DNA of 64,000 bases from VXOZ01 sp965220045 (GTDB lineage Bacteria > Chloroflexota > UBA11872 > VXOZ01). Under the pieces are notes generated by a model. It was not told the origin of the DNA and ran no database searches. It worked only from the letters and a program-made list of their open reading frames with translations. A program made the position numbers and the translations under genes. The first letter of the stretch is position 1. Each line of letters opens with the position of its first letter. Positions 25,493 through 33,366 of the stretch are shown here, piece by piece. Location: positions 2,356,001 to 2,420,000 of the forward strand of contig OZ244803.1 in NCBI GenBank assembly GCA_965220045.1. The letters are read 5' to 3'.

Positions 25493-26409
25493 CAGTTCCT
25501 CCTCAAGAATTCCCTTACTTGACTACTATTGTGTGTAAAGTCCCGGTCAGCCAAGGACTTTAGGTTGTCCAAGTGCCCAATGTCGTCCAAGTCCCAGTTC
25601 TCAATCTCAGGGTCCAACCGAAAGTATCTGTCCCCGAGTAGCAACTTGGACATGTTCGCCGAGGCCTGCGATTGCAGACCCAAGACATACGAGACCAGCT
25701 TTTGGCGGCCCCACCCAGTCAAAAGGCCCCAAAACCTATTGCTTCCATAGAAGCTGCTGGAGTGGCCAGTACCGACGGAGAGGATGCGTACTTGCCCAAT
25801 TGACTGTCCGAACTTCGAGACTGCTTCTACTAGAGCGATGATTGAAGGGTTGTTGGCCCATAGACCGCCGTCTGCAAGGAGGTTGCTGCCAACGTAAGCA
25901 GGATCGAAGTATGCAGGAGCGGAACAGGATGCTAAGATGGCATCGCTCAATAGGACAACGCCGTCTCGGACGTACGGTTCACCTAGTTCCCCTAGATACC
26001 GAGACTTGAAAACGTGAACGTTACCAGTGGAAATATCAGAGCTTGTTATCATTAGAGGTGTTGGAATTTCCCCAAGGGTAACGTCCGGTATGATATCTCT
26101 TACCAACTGGGCGAGCGGCCCACTCGCGTACTTGCTTTGGAATAAGGGCCAGCGGAGCAAGCTACTCTGGAACACATGCGCTGAATTGCACTCGAACAGC
26201 CCAGCAACTTCCGCCATCTTGATTCCTGTTGCGGCCGCTCCCGCTATAATTGCTCCCGTGCTGGTGCCCACGATGAGGTCGAAGCAATCCTGCACATTCA
26301 CTTCAAAAGACTCTTCCAACTTGGCAAGAACTTGGGCAGCATAGATACCTCTGGCTCCACCGCCGTCCAACGTTAGGATGTGAAATGTTTCGTCGCCGCC
26401 CATTCTCAT
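25492..26409 (-). CDS. capV: Patatin-like phospholipase, CBASS effector type (CapV-like)
   Basis: A 305-residue patatin. The oxyanion-hole DGGGARG (residues 15-21), nucleophile elbow GTSTG (Ser50) and catalytic DGG (Asp180) form the complete Ser-Asp dyad. CapV-type patatins are switched on by the cyclic nucleotide made by a linked CD-NTase and destroy the membrane phospholipids of an infected cell. The adjacent, translationally coupled nucleotidyltransferase strongly supports that role. The ATG at 26409 or 26403 is possible; GGA precedes the second. A TATAGT -10 box lies at 26434-26429. Confidence 0.88.
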   Translation of the reverse strand: MRMGGDETFHILTLDGGGARGIYAAQVLAKLEESFEVNVQDCFDLIVGTSTGAIIAGAAATGIKMAEVAGLFECNSAHVFQSSLLRWPLFQSKYASGPLAQLVRDIIPDVTLGEIPTPLMITSSDISTGNVHVFKSRYLGELGEPYVRDGVVLLSDAILASCSAPAYFDPAYVGSNLLADGGLWANNPSIIALVEAVSKFGQSIGQVRILSVGTGHSSSFYGSNRFWGLLTGWGRQKLVSYVLGLQSQASANMSKLLLGDRYFRLDPEIENWDLDDIGHLDNLKSLADRDFTHNSSQVREFLRRN

Positions 26410-26428
26410 TCCAATCTAATCTGCTCAA

Positions 26429-26434
26429 ACTATA
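26429..26434 (-). promoter_or_regulatory. Possible -10 box for the patatin-CD-NTase operon
   Basis: TATAGT on the minus strand would start transcription near 26422, 13 nt before the patatin ATG. The -35 is poor, consistent with a repressed or activator-dependent promoter. Confidence 0.35.
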
Positions 26435-26560
26435 CTCATGTGTAGGGTTTTCCGATGCCAAGTAGGAACATTGATATAACCAAGATTGTTCGAATTCCCA
26501 CAGTTTGATGCGCGGGATTTCCAACAATGCTTACCAGTTGTTGGCCTCAATCCTTTGTGT

Positions 26561-26589
26561 TTGACTTTTAGCGCCGATTTCACTAGCAT
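26561..26589 (+). promoter_or_regulatory. Promoter of the XRE-metallopeptidase pair
   Basis: TTGACT (26561-26566), 17-nt spacer, TAGCAT (26584-26589). Transcription would start near 26596. Confidence 0.55.
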
Positions 26590-26593
26590 CACT

Positions 26594-26612
26594 TGTGAGA
26601 AAAAGTTTCACA
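26594..26612. promoter_or_regulatory. Dyad operator candidate over the XRE transcription start
   Basis: TGTGA (26594-26598) and TCACA (26608-26612) with a 9-nt A/T-rich centre, sitting on the predicted +1. This is a plausible site for autorepression by the adjacent XRE protein. Confidence 0.4.
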
Positions 26613-26647
26613 GTCGATGCTGTAAGGATAGCACATCAAGTGTTACG

Positions 26648-26668
26648 AGTGCAATACTTTTTTGCACT
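26648..26668. promoter_or_regulatory. Second dyad in the XRE leader
   Basis: AGTGCAA (26648-26654) and TTGCACT (26662-26668) with a 7-nt centre, ending 8 nt before the GGAG ribosome-binding site. It could be an operator or an RNA hairpin controlling translation. Confidence 0.4.
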
Positions 26669-26687
26669 AATTTTACGGAGTAGGGCA

Positions 26688-27032
26688 ATGGCTAATGTGA
26701 CTCTCAGGAATCTCGGTACCATCGTCCGTGAAAAGAGAGGGGGGCACGGTCTCCGAGCGACTGCGTCCAAGATCGGGGTTAGCGCTCCCACCCTGTCTAG
26801 GATCGAATCTGGTAAAATGCCCGATCTCCACACATTTGGAAAACTATGTCGGTGGCTTAAAATCGATCCATCGTCCGTGTTAGAAGTCCCTCCCAAGCCT
26901 CCAAGCGAAATACAACTAACCACAGCAGCGGCTCATCTCAAGGCAGAGCGTGAAATCGATCCAGATACTGCCAAGGCGCTAGCTAATGCGATTGTTCGGG
27001 CCCAGCACTTGCTTGGCGAGATTTCAGGGTGA
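26688..27032 (+). CDS. capH: XRE-family HTH repressor, CapH-like
   Basis: A 114-residue protein with an N-terminal Cro/C1-type helix-turn-helix (LGTIVREKRG...RATASKIGVSAPTLSRIESGKMPDLHTFGKLCRWLKI, residues about 9-58), then a Pro-rich linker (EVPPKPPSEI) and a C-terminal helix pair (AAHLKAEREIDPDTAKALANAIVRAQHLLG). It is paired with an ImmA/IrrE peptidase and divergent from CBASS genes, matching CapH: a repressor of CBASS cleaved by CapP after DNA damage. GGAG is 7 nt before the ATG. The CapH role is by context. Confidence 0.85.
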   Translation: MANVTLRNLGTIVREKRGGHGLRATASKIGVSAPTLSRIESGKMPDLHTFGKLCRWLKIDPSSVLEVPPKPPSEIQLTTAAAHLKAEREIDPDTAKALANAIVRAQHLLGEISG

Positions 27033-27036
27033 CGGG

Positions 27037-27597
27037 ATGGAGAGGGGATTCAAATCTAGATGCGAGGAAATCTCCAGATCTTTGCGTTTTGAACTTGGCC
27101 TGAAGACTATTGACCCACTGTCAGCGGAGGATCTTGCAAGCCATCTCGGTGTGTTGGTCTTGCCAATATCTGAACTAGGTCTCCCACCTGGAGATTTCCG
27201 CCAACTGACCGAAATTGATGCGGATTCATGGTCTGCCATCACCGTGTCTGCGTTTGGTCGGGATGCGATAATAGTAAACCCTTGCCATCGTGGAGGACGC
27301 TATTCAAGTGACCTGATGCATGAACTCGCCCATCTAATTCTTGGGCACAGGCCAAGCACTGTGTTCTTTGTAGGTGATGGAGAACTTGCACTTAGGGGGT
27401 ATAGTCCCACAGCGGAGGAAGAAGCCAATTGGCTTTCGGCCACTCTGCTACTTCCCCGAGATGCACTTGCACACATAAAGCGTCGCCAGGCATCAAGTCA
27501 GCGGGCTTGCAAAGACTACGGCGTAAGCCAACAAATGCTGAAGTTTCGTTCCGATGTAACTGGTGTTACACGCCAATTCAATCGTAGGAATGCTTGA
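27037..27597 (+). CDS. capP: ImmA/IrrE-family zinc metallopeptidase, CapP-like
   Basis: A 186-residue peptidase. HELAHLILGH (His95, Glu96, His99) is the gluzincin zinc motif, and EEEANWLSATLLLPR (Glu near residue 128) supplies the third ligand, as in ImmA/IrrE. The N-terminal LSAEDLASHLGVLVLPI helix-strand is typical of the family. CapP proteins bind single-stranded DNA during damage or infection and cleave CapH, releasing CBASS expression. It starts 4 nt after the XRE stop, so the pair is co-translated. Confidence 0.85.
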   Translation: MERGFKSRCEEISRSLRFELGLKTIDPLSAEDLASHLGVLVLPISELGLPPGDFRQLTEIDADSWSAITVSAFGRDAIIVNPCHRGGRYSSDLMHELAHLILGHRPSTVFFVGDGELALRGYSPTAEEEANWLSATLLLPRDALAHIKRRQASSQRACKDYGVSQQMLKFRSDVTGVTRQFNRRNA

Positions 27598-27630
27598 CTT
27601 AGTTGCAGCCCATCAAAGCTATGTCAAGCT

Positions 27631-28233
27631 CTAGAGCAGAGTCCGCTCTTTCCGCCACACGACCAGATCGGTGTTGACCCTGCCATCTGGTTCCTGAATG
27701 CGGGCGTGGCAGGTGAACCCGTTTTTTTGGAAAGCCCGCTGGCTGCGGTGGTTATCCGCCATGACGGGCGCGAATATGGCGTCGGCGCGCTCGTCTTGAA
27801 ATCCAAAGTCCACAAGCAGCCTGATAGCCTCCGTGCCGTAGCCGCGTCCCCATAGCTCCTTCTCGCCAATCATGAGATCGATGCGGCGCAGGTCTTGCTT
27901 GGGAAACTGCGCCACGATGCGCTGCAGGTTCATCTGCTGGAGCCAACACTCACCGATGGGAACGCCATCCACTTCCATGATGAAACAGAAGGCGTGCGTG
28001 GATATCCAACGGTAAATGGTCTGCAAGTCTGCCAGAGTCGTTTCCTCGAATGGGTTATGGTCAGCCAACGCCATCACGACGGGATCGTTGTTCCACCGGA
28101 GGAGCACGTCCCAGTCGCCTTCGCCCATCGGACGCAAGGTCAACGTCGCTCCGCGAAGCGTAACATCGTGGGCCTTCATCACCGAGGGGCGACGCTCAGG
28201 TGTGGGCTGGAGTTCGGGAATGACGACATCCAT
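27631..28233 (-). CDS. GNAT family N-acetyltransferase
   Basis: A 200-residue acetyl-CoA-dependent acetyltransferase. LRPMGEGDWDVLLRWNNDP opens the fold; CFIMEVDGVPIGECWLQQM gives beta-4; the acetyl-CoA loop is the WGRGYGTEAIRLLVDFGF segment (motif A, R/Q-x-x-G-x-G/A variant); NHRSQRAFQKNGF is motif B. It resembles RimJ/RimL and aminoglycoside 6'-acetyltransferase relatives, with unknown substrate. The ATG at 28233 falls exactly at the predicted +1 of a TATACT box (28245-28240), suggesting a leaderless mRNA; an internal ATG at 28179 has no Shine-Dalgarno. Confidence 0.85.
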   Translation of the reverse strand: MDVVIPELQPTPERRPSVMKAHDVTLRGATLTLRPMGEGDWDVLLRWNNDPVVMALADHNPFEETTLADLQTIYRWISTHAFCFIMEVDGVPIGECWLQQMNLQRIVAQFPKQDLRRIDLMIGEKELWGRGYGTEAIRLLVDFGFQDERADAIFAPVMADNHRSQRAFQKNGFTCHARIQEPDGRVNTDLVVWRKERTLL

Positions 28234-28239
28234 AGGCGT

Positions 28240-28245
28240 AGTATA
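28240..28245 (-). promoter_or_regulatory. -10 box giving a possible leaderless GNAT mRNA
   Basis: TATACT on the minus strand ends 6 nt before the A of the GNAT start codon, so transcription would begin at the ATG. The -35 is weak. Confidence 0.35.
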
Positions 28246-28346
28246 CTAGGTGCAAATGAAGGGTAAAGCGGTTGATGCGGGGGTCGCGCAATCTCGATCA
28301 TCCCATCCGGCGCGCCTGCCATCACACCATAAAAGGAGCACATACA

Positions 28347-29048
28347 ATGAGTCAGGTTCAAGAGAGAGTAGCTGCGGGCGATATCGACGAACGTTGGCTG
28401 CCGCCTTCGCCCCATCGCGAAAAGATCCTGGAGAAGATCGCGCTCGGCCGCGCTCACATCGAAGAGGCCGGCCACAATCAGCCGCCGCTTGTCTATTTCG
28501 AGGATGGCGGCATGATGGAGTTGCCGCGCGTGCGCTGGGCCGGCGGCAACCAGTTCGTGCCGGACATGTCGGAGGGCGGCGCCGCGCGCCAGACCCACTA
28601 TACCGACGTGTGCGGCAGCATCGATGAACTGAAGCGCATCGAGGAAGAAGAACCCGCGCGGGTGGGCAGCGACGTCGCGCACATCACCGAACTTCTCGAC
28701 GACATCCAACACATGATGGAGCGCATGCACCGCCGCTGGGACGTGTACAAGGAAGCCGCCGACGCCCTTATGGCCGTGGCGCAGCAGATGCAGGAGATTA
28801 CCGGCCCGGACGTGCCCGGCGGCCTCGCCAAGCTGGCGGAGATGCGCCAATTTCTCTTAGAGCGTCCGGAGGAAGTTGCCGACAACGTGCCGTGGCTCCA
28901 CCGGACTGCGGAAGAGGTACGCTCCGTCGCGGGCAACAACGAGCAAACGCTCTACGCCTACCGCGAGGCCTGGATCGAAGCCGGCGCACACTACCTGCAC
29001 GTCAAAGGCAGCCGAGCCTGGAACGCGGAAAATGGTGAGACTTCGTAA
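28347..29048 (+). CDS. Hypothetical cytosolic protein
   Basis: A 233-residue, acidic, mostly helical protein without membrane segments or known motifs. Features: an N-terminal MSQVQERVAAGDIDERWLPP, a beta-like stretch LVYFEDGGMMELPRVRWAGG, a long amphipathic coil (residues about 85-165, MMERMHRRWDVYKEAADAL) and a C-terminal EAWIEAGAHYLHVKGSRAW. AAAAGGAG is 8 nt before the chosen ATG; the longer upstream frame lacks a good start. I do not recognise the family. Confidence 0.6.
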   Translation: MSQVQERVAAGDIDERWLPPSPHREKILEKIALGRAHIEEAGHNQPPLVYFEDGGMMELPRVRWAGGNQFVPDMSEGGAARQTHYTDVCGSIDELKRIEEEEPARVGSDVAHITELLDDIQHMMERMHRRWDVYKEAADALMAVAQQMQEITGPDVPGGLAKLAEMRQFLLERPEEVADNVPWLHRTAEEVRSVAGNNEQTLYAYREAWIEAGAHYLHVKGSRAWNAENGETS

Positions 29049-29148
29049 CAACGATTCTCTGTTGAGATTTATGTCGTTCCGAGCGAGGCCGAGGAATCAA
29101 GAGCCGCGGCACTGCTAATTCAGGCAGTAACACCGGGAGGCTGTATTA

Positions 29149-29400
29149 ATCTCCACGAAGCTCAAGGAACACGAGCAAATCGTCCTCACTGACGCCGTAA
29201 AAGGCAACGGCCAGGAGAAGTTGCAGCCAGGAGACGTAGGAGCCGTTGTGCATGTTCATCGTGGCGGCAATGCATTCGTCGTGGAGTTCACAGCTCTTGA
29301 CGGCGAGACGGTAGCCATTGCGACGGTATTGCCCTCTCAGGCACGACCGGCAACAAGCGCGGACCTTACGCACACCCGCCTCGTGGAGGCCACCGTTTGA
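29149..29400 (+). CDS. DUF4926-like small protein without a canonical start codon
   Basis: The frame is open from a TAA at 29128-29130 to a TGA at 29398-29400. It translates as a good DUF4926-type sequence: KLKEHEQIVLTDAVKGNG, LQPGDVGAVVHVHRGGNAF, VVEFTALDGETVAIATVLPS. No ATG, GTG or TTG precedes the conserved part. GGGAGG (29135-29140) lies 8 nt before ATC (29149-29151), which may initiate (as ATT does in infC), or a true start has been mutated. DUF4926 proteins are often found beside toxin-antitoxin-like genes, but no DUF6883 partner is visible. Confidence 0.5.
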   Translation: MSTKLKEHEQIVLTDAVKGNGQEKLQPGDVGAVVHVHRGGNAFVVEFTALDGETVAIATVLPSQARPATSADLTHTRLVEATV

Positions 29401-29474
29401 GATGGCAGCCTAGCCGCCGTGAGCGCCGGAACTATCCTTAGGCAAGAAGTGGTTTCCGGCGCTGCACGATAGCC

Positions 29475-30152
29475 TTACCCCGAGTCCCTGCTCGGCAAGT
29501 GCGGTATGAGCCAGGCGAGAAAAGCATCGGTGCTGCGGGATTGAATCGTAATCGTGCCGGGTCCGGTCAATTCGACCACGAGACCCTCACCGCTGAAGAA
29601 CGTTGACTTCAAGCCTCCCACGCGCCGCACGTTATAGCCGACTCCCTCGGCGAATGAGACCATGTGACCCGTATCGACGGTGTAGGACTGCCCGGCCTCC
29701 AGCATGATTTCGTGGATGGCGCCGTAGCTCGAGAGAAACACGGTACCGCTGCCGCTGATTCTGAGGAGAAAGAGGCCTTCACCGGAGAAGAATGTCTTGG
29801 CGCCGCCCCACGACGTGTCCACTTCGATACCGGCTGTGGACGCGATAAATGAGCCCGACTGCGCAAAGATGACTTCGTTGTTGAGCTCCACCGCATAGAT
29901 GTCGCCGGGCAGGCTCGGCGCAAAGTTCACCTCGCCATTCTGCGACGCGCTGAACGTGTTAATGAAAAACGATTCGCCGCCGAGGAACTTGCGCCGCAAG
30001 CCGCCCAAAAGCCCGCCCCGCATGCTGGTTTCAATCTCGATACCGTCGGACATGCTCACCATCGCCCCGGCTTCTGCGCTGACGCTCTCACCGGCAGTTA
30101 GTTGTAAGTTGACTAACGCGTAGGACGGACGATGCAGGATTTCGTACTCCAT
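29475..30152 (-). CDS. TIGR00266 / AIM24 family protein
   Basis: A 225-residue all-beta protein of the AIM24 (TIGR00266) family. Typical segments: LTAGESVSAEAGAMVSMSDGIEIETSMRGG, LGGESFFINTFSASQNGEV, GSFIASTAGIEVDTSWGGAKTFFSGEGLFLLRISG, and GGLKSTFFSGEGLVVELTGPG. The family forms double-stranded beta-helix trimers of unknown role; the yeast homologue is mitochondrial. GGGGAGG lies 5 nt upstream of the ATG, and a TATAGC -10-like box further upstream may drive it. No operon partner is visible. Confidence 0.9.
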   Translation of the reverse strand: MEYEILHRPSYALVNLQLTAGESVSAEAGAMVSMSDGIEIETSMRGGLLGGLRRKFLGGESFFINTFSASQNGEVNFAPSLPGDIYAVELNNEVIFAQSGSFIASTAGIEVDTSWGGAKTFFSGEGLFLLRISGSGTVFLSSYGAIHEIMLEAGQSYTVDTGHMVSFAEGVGYNVRRVGGLKSTFFSGEGLVVELTGPGTITIQSRSTDAFLAWLIPHLPSRDSG

Positions 30153-30423
30153 ATAGACCTCCCCAGTATTATTCTGTGTTGCTATACATCACATTTAGCG
30201 TACCCTAATGCCTTCCAGTCTCGCATCCTGAGTCCACGTCAAGGGTCTGCGACCGAGAGAATCGCTGTCCCCAAAGTAAAGAGTCATTAGCCGTCTCCCA
30301 CGCCCAGCGCCCGCGGATTCTAAGCATCGAGAAGGAGAACCGGATCAGGCAGGGTTAAGGAAGACACCCCCAAGGAAGTCTCTACAACGGGGAACAAGCG
30401 AGCACGACTTCAGAACGGCAAAC

Positions 30424-30455
30424 CGCCGCACTGACTAACTAGCGTCAGTGCGGCG
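30424..30455 (-). terminator. Strong hairpin after the anchored protein gene
   Basis: A 12-bp perfect stem, CGCCGCACTGAC / GTCAGTGCGGCG, with an 8-nt loop, 33 nt past the stop codon of the gene at 30488-31327. The U-tract is weak (GGTTTGCC), so a structural 3' end is also possible. The rest of 30153-30423 shows no gene. Confidence 0.6.
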
Positions 30456-30487
30456 TATTCCATCCTTGCTTGCGGCAGCCGCCAAGC

Positions 30488-31327
30488 CTACTTGACGCTC
30501 TCCGCCAGCGCCGCCAAATCAAGAGCGGGCATGTTTGTGCTCAAGACGTGAATGCGACCCCCATCGACCCAAACAAGCATGCGATCGTCGTCATCCAGGC
30601 CGAAGAACCGCACCCCGGTCGCGTTGCCGACGCTAATCTCCTCCGACATGCCTTCCACCAGCGGCAGGAGCAGTGTGCTCTCCCAGTCTTCGACCGCCCG
30701 CAATTGAGCCGCCAACTCAGGAGGGAGAATCTCCAACTCCAGCAACCCTGCGCGAATAGCTTCCATGTCTATGTCGTCGGGCACTCCCAGCGTCGGGCTG
30801 GTCGTCTGCATATAGCGAACGCCCCGCTCGGAGTCTTCCTTGTCTGCATAGAAGAGCATCCCCACTTGGGGCATGGTCACGCGGAACACCGCGCCTTCAA
30901 GATTGTCGGGAAGTATCGCTCCGTCGCCGCCGAGCGCCCAAATGTAGTTGCGCGCCACCGGCAAATCGAGCGTGAATGCGGCCTGCATTTCATCGGTGAC
31001 CCTGATTTCGGGGTCAGTCTGCAGACTGTCGGGCAGTCCGGTGAGTTGCACCAAAGCGAATCCCAGGACCTCCTCCGCTTCGGCCAGCGAAACCTCGCGC
31101 GGCTCGACATCGTCCGGCGGCTCTTCTACCCACTGGATGAGCTCGGCGTCCGGCTCCGGCAGTGAATCCAAGAATTCTTGCGTAAGCTGTACGGTCTGCA
31201 CCTCTTGCACACGGAAGAGATTGAGAAACTGCTGGCCCGCATCCCGCACAGACGCAAAGATCACGAGAAGCAGTACGAGCACACCGACCGCAAACGCCGC
31301 AAAACCGATCCATGCTCTCTTATCCAT
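30488..31327 (-). CDS. Membrane-anchored protein of unknown function
   Basis: A 279-residue protein with one N-terminal helix (residues about 8-29, WIGFAAFAVGVLVLLLVIFASV) and a large outside domain. That domain has two similar beta-alpha parts (EVLGFALVQLTGLPDSL, EIRVTDEMQAAFTLDL; EISVGNATGVRFFG, RMLVWVDGGRIHVLS), which recall the outer sensor domain (DUF4367/YhcN-like) of anti-sigma regulators. No anti-sigma motif is present. The start is MDKRAW at 31327 rather than 31336. It is divergent from the ABC transporter and ends at a strong hairpin. Confidence 0.55.
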   Translation of the reverse strand: MDKRAWIGFAAFAVGVLVLLLVIFASVRDAGQQFLNLFRVQEVQTVQLTQEFLDSLPEPDAELIQWVEEPPDDVEPREVSLAEAEEVLGFALVQLTGLPDSLQTDPEIRVTDEMQAAFTLDLPVARNYIWALGGDGAILPDNLEGAVFRVTMPQVGMLFYADKEDSERGVRYMQTTSPTLGVPDDIDMEAIRAGLLELEILPPELAAQLRAVEDWESTLLLPLVEGMSEEISVGNATGVRFFGLDDDDRMLVWVDGGRIHVLSTNMPALDLAALAESVK

Positions 31328-31661
31328 TGTTCCCATGCGCGAACCTCCGTTTCAAGCGTGCGAACCAACGTGAAATCAACTGCTGTCGTCTGGAGCTCCC
31401 ATCTGCTGTCTGAGCGGTCAAGTCGCGTACTATTCTACTCGCGTAGCCTGAGAAGCGCCTAAGAACCGCGCGCAAACGCCCGGCACCGTCTCTCCTACAA
31501 GGCAGATTCTCGCAGCCACGAGCGGACAATTCGGCGGCCAAATGCTGCGCTTAGAGCTTTCGTTTATGTCCAGCAAAGTGGTATAGTTTCCTTAAGGGAA
31601 GGTATTCATTAGTGGTCGCGCCTGTCTATGACAGCGATCGCAGACATCGAGGGTAGAAACA
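31328..31661. other. Divergent intergenic region
   Basis: A TATAGT box near 31583 points to the ABC transporter genes. GAGGG at 31649-31653 precedes the TTG start by 8 nt. No gene is recognised. Confidence 0.35.
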
Positions 31662-32585
31662 TTGGCTACAGAACTGGCAATTGAATCACGCCAGCTAACC
31701 AAGTACTACGGCAAGAGTCGCGGCGTGGTGGACCTTGATCTCGACGTGCGCCGCGGCGAAATCTACGGCTTTGTCGGCCCCAACGGCGCAGGGAAAACGA
31801 CCACTGTCCGCTTGCTCCTCGACCTCATCCGGCCGTCGCGCGGTTCTGCAACCGTCCTCGGCATGGACGTTGGCAGTCAGTCGAAGGCCATTCGTGCCCG
31901 TACCGGCTTTCTGCCCGGCGAATTGCGCATGTACGACAATATGACGGGACGACAGTTGCTGCGGTACTTCGGCGCGGTGCGCGGCGTTTCGGATATGACG
32001 TACGTGCATGAACTGGCTGAGCGCTTGAGCGCGGAGCTCAACCGGCGCATCGGCACACTCTCGCGGGGCAACAAGCAGAAACTCGGCGTGTTGCAGGCTC
32101 TGATGCACCGGCCGGACTTGGTCCTCTTCGATGAAGCCACCAGCGGGCTCGATCCGCTCATGCAGCAGGAACTATACGGCATTCTGGATGAGTACCGCGC
32201 GCAAGGCGGTACGGTCTTCTTCTCCAGTCACTATCTGGACGAGGTGGAACGCATCTGCGACCGGGTGGGCGTGATCCGCGACGGCACGCTCATCCTCAGC
32301 GATACGCTGGAAGCTCTCCAAGAGAAGCACGTGCGCCGACTGCGCTTGGAGTTCGCCGAACCGCCGCATGCGGACTTTCTTACCGGTTTGTCCGGCGTGC
32401 AAAAGGAATCTCAGCAAGGCACAACCGTGATTGCGCTTGTGCAAGACAACCTGGCCGGAGCGCTTATAGAAGCGGCGCGCTACACCGTGGTGGACATCGA
32501 GTATCAGGAACGACGCCTCGAAGACATCTTTCTCCAGTATTACGACACCCGAGAGGAAAGCGATGCTGCGGAATCTTCTGCTTAA
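31662..32585 (+). CDS. ABC-2 type transporter ATP-binding protein
   Basis: A 307-residue ATPase. Walker A is GPNGAGKTT, the Q-loop region follows LLDLIRPSRG, the signature is LSRGNKQKLG, Walker B is LVLFDEATSGLDP, and the H-loop is FFSSHYLDEVERICD. The long C-terminal extension after residue 220 is typical of drug, lipid or bacitracin-type exporter ATPases (CcmA/DrrA-like). It starts at TTG. The gene overlaps the permease gene by 23 nt, showing tight coupling. The exported substrate is unknown. Confidence 0.92.
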   Translation: MATELAIESRQLTKYYGKSRGVVDLDLDVRRGEIYGFVGPNGAGKTTTVRLLLDLIRPSRGSATVLGMDVGSQSKAIRARTGFLPGELRMYDNMTGRQLLRYFGAVRGVSDMTYVHELAERLSAELNRRIGTLSRGNKQKLGVLQALMHRPDLVLFDEATSGLDPLMQQELYGILDEYRAQGGTVFFSSHYLDEVERICDRVGVIRDGTLILSDTLEALQEKHVRRLRLEFAEPPHADFLTGLSGVQKESQQGTTVIALVQDNLAGALIEAARYTVVDIEYQERRLEDIFLQYYDTREESDAAESSA

Positions 32586-33366
32586 GACTCTGCGCGATCA
32601 GCGCATCCCCATTCTGGCCTACGGGCTTGGCCTTGGTGCGCTGGCGTTACTCATTGTCGCGATATATCCCACATTCGCAGAGGCCGGCGCGGATCTGGAG
32701 GAGGCAATGGAGAACATGCCGGATGCCTATAAGGCCTTCACCGGCGGCGTGCTCTCATTGACCGAGTTCGACGGCTATCTGGTTTCGCAGTACCTGATCA
32801 TCCTGCCGTTGATTCTCGCCATCTTTGCCATCATCGAGGGTACCGGCGCCCTGCGCGGCGAGGAAGAGCGGGGCACCATGGATACGCTGCTTTCTCTTCC
32901 CATCTCGCGCAGTCAAGTGGTGCTGCACAAGGCGATTGCGACGCTCTTGAGCATTGTATTGGTTCTCTTGATTATTGGTGTGGTGCTCTACGCGAGCACG
33001 CAATTCGTAGAAGGAGCCACGTTGGCGCTCGACCGCCTTGCCGTTATTCTCCTCAACACGTTCGGCATGGGCGCGCTCTTCTATTGCTTTTCGCTTTTCC
33101 TTTCAGCCACGCTCCCGTCACGCCGCTTGGCCGGAGTCATTGGGGCCGTCTTTGCCGTGGGCGCGTACTTCTTCGACGCCATAACGGACATTGTCGAGGG
33201 CCTCTACGACTATCGCATCCTGGGGCCGTTCAACTACTTCGAACCGCTGGCAATCCTGAAGGAAGACCTCTCCTTCCAGAATTCCGGCGTGCTCCTAGGC
33301 GCCAGCCTCGTCTTCCTCTTGATCGGCCTGCTCATCTTTCGACGGCGGGACGTTGCCGGCATCTAG
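32563..33366 (+). CDS. ABC-2 type transporter permease
   Basis: A 267-residue membrane protein with six predicted helices and a large outside loop after helix 1, where YPTFAEAGADLEEAMENMPDAYKAFTG is located. EERGTMDTLLSLPISRSQVVLHKAI is the cytoplasmic coupling segment typical of ABC-2 permeases (NosY/YhaP-like), with the EERGTxxxLLSxPxSR pattern. It pairs with the preceding ATPase. The protein would form a dimer in the cytoplasmic membrane. Confidence 0.9.
   Translation: MLRNLLLKTLRDQRIPILAYGLGLGALALLIVAIYPTFAEAGADLEEAMENMPDAYKAFTGGVLSLTEFDGYLVSQYLIILPLILAIFAIIEGTGALRGEEERGTMDTLLSLPISRSQVVLHKAIATLLSIVLVLLIIGVVLYASTQFVEGATLALDRLAVILLNTFGMGALFYCFSLFLSATLPSRRLAGVIGAVFAVGAYFFDAITDIVEGLYDYRILGPFNYFEPLAILKEDLSFQNSGVLLGASLVFLLIGLLIFRRRDVAGI

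Noticed and set aside
23812..27630. Attachment-site repeats flanking the CBASS insert
   Set aside because: AAGCTAG/CTAGCTCT near 23815 and AGCTCTAGAGC near 27628 share only short palindromic text; not convincing att sites, and no integrase is present.
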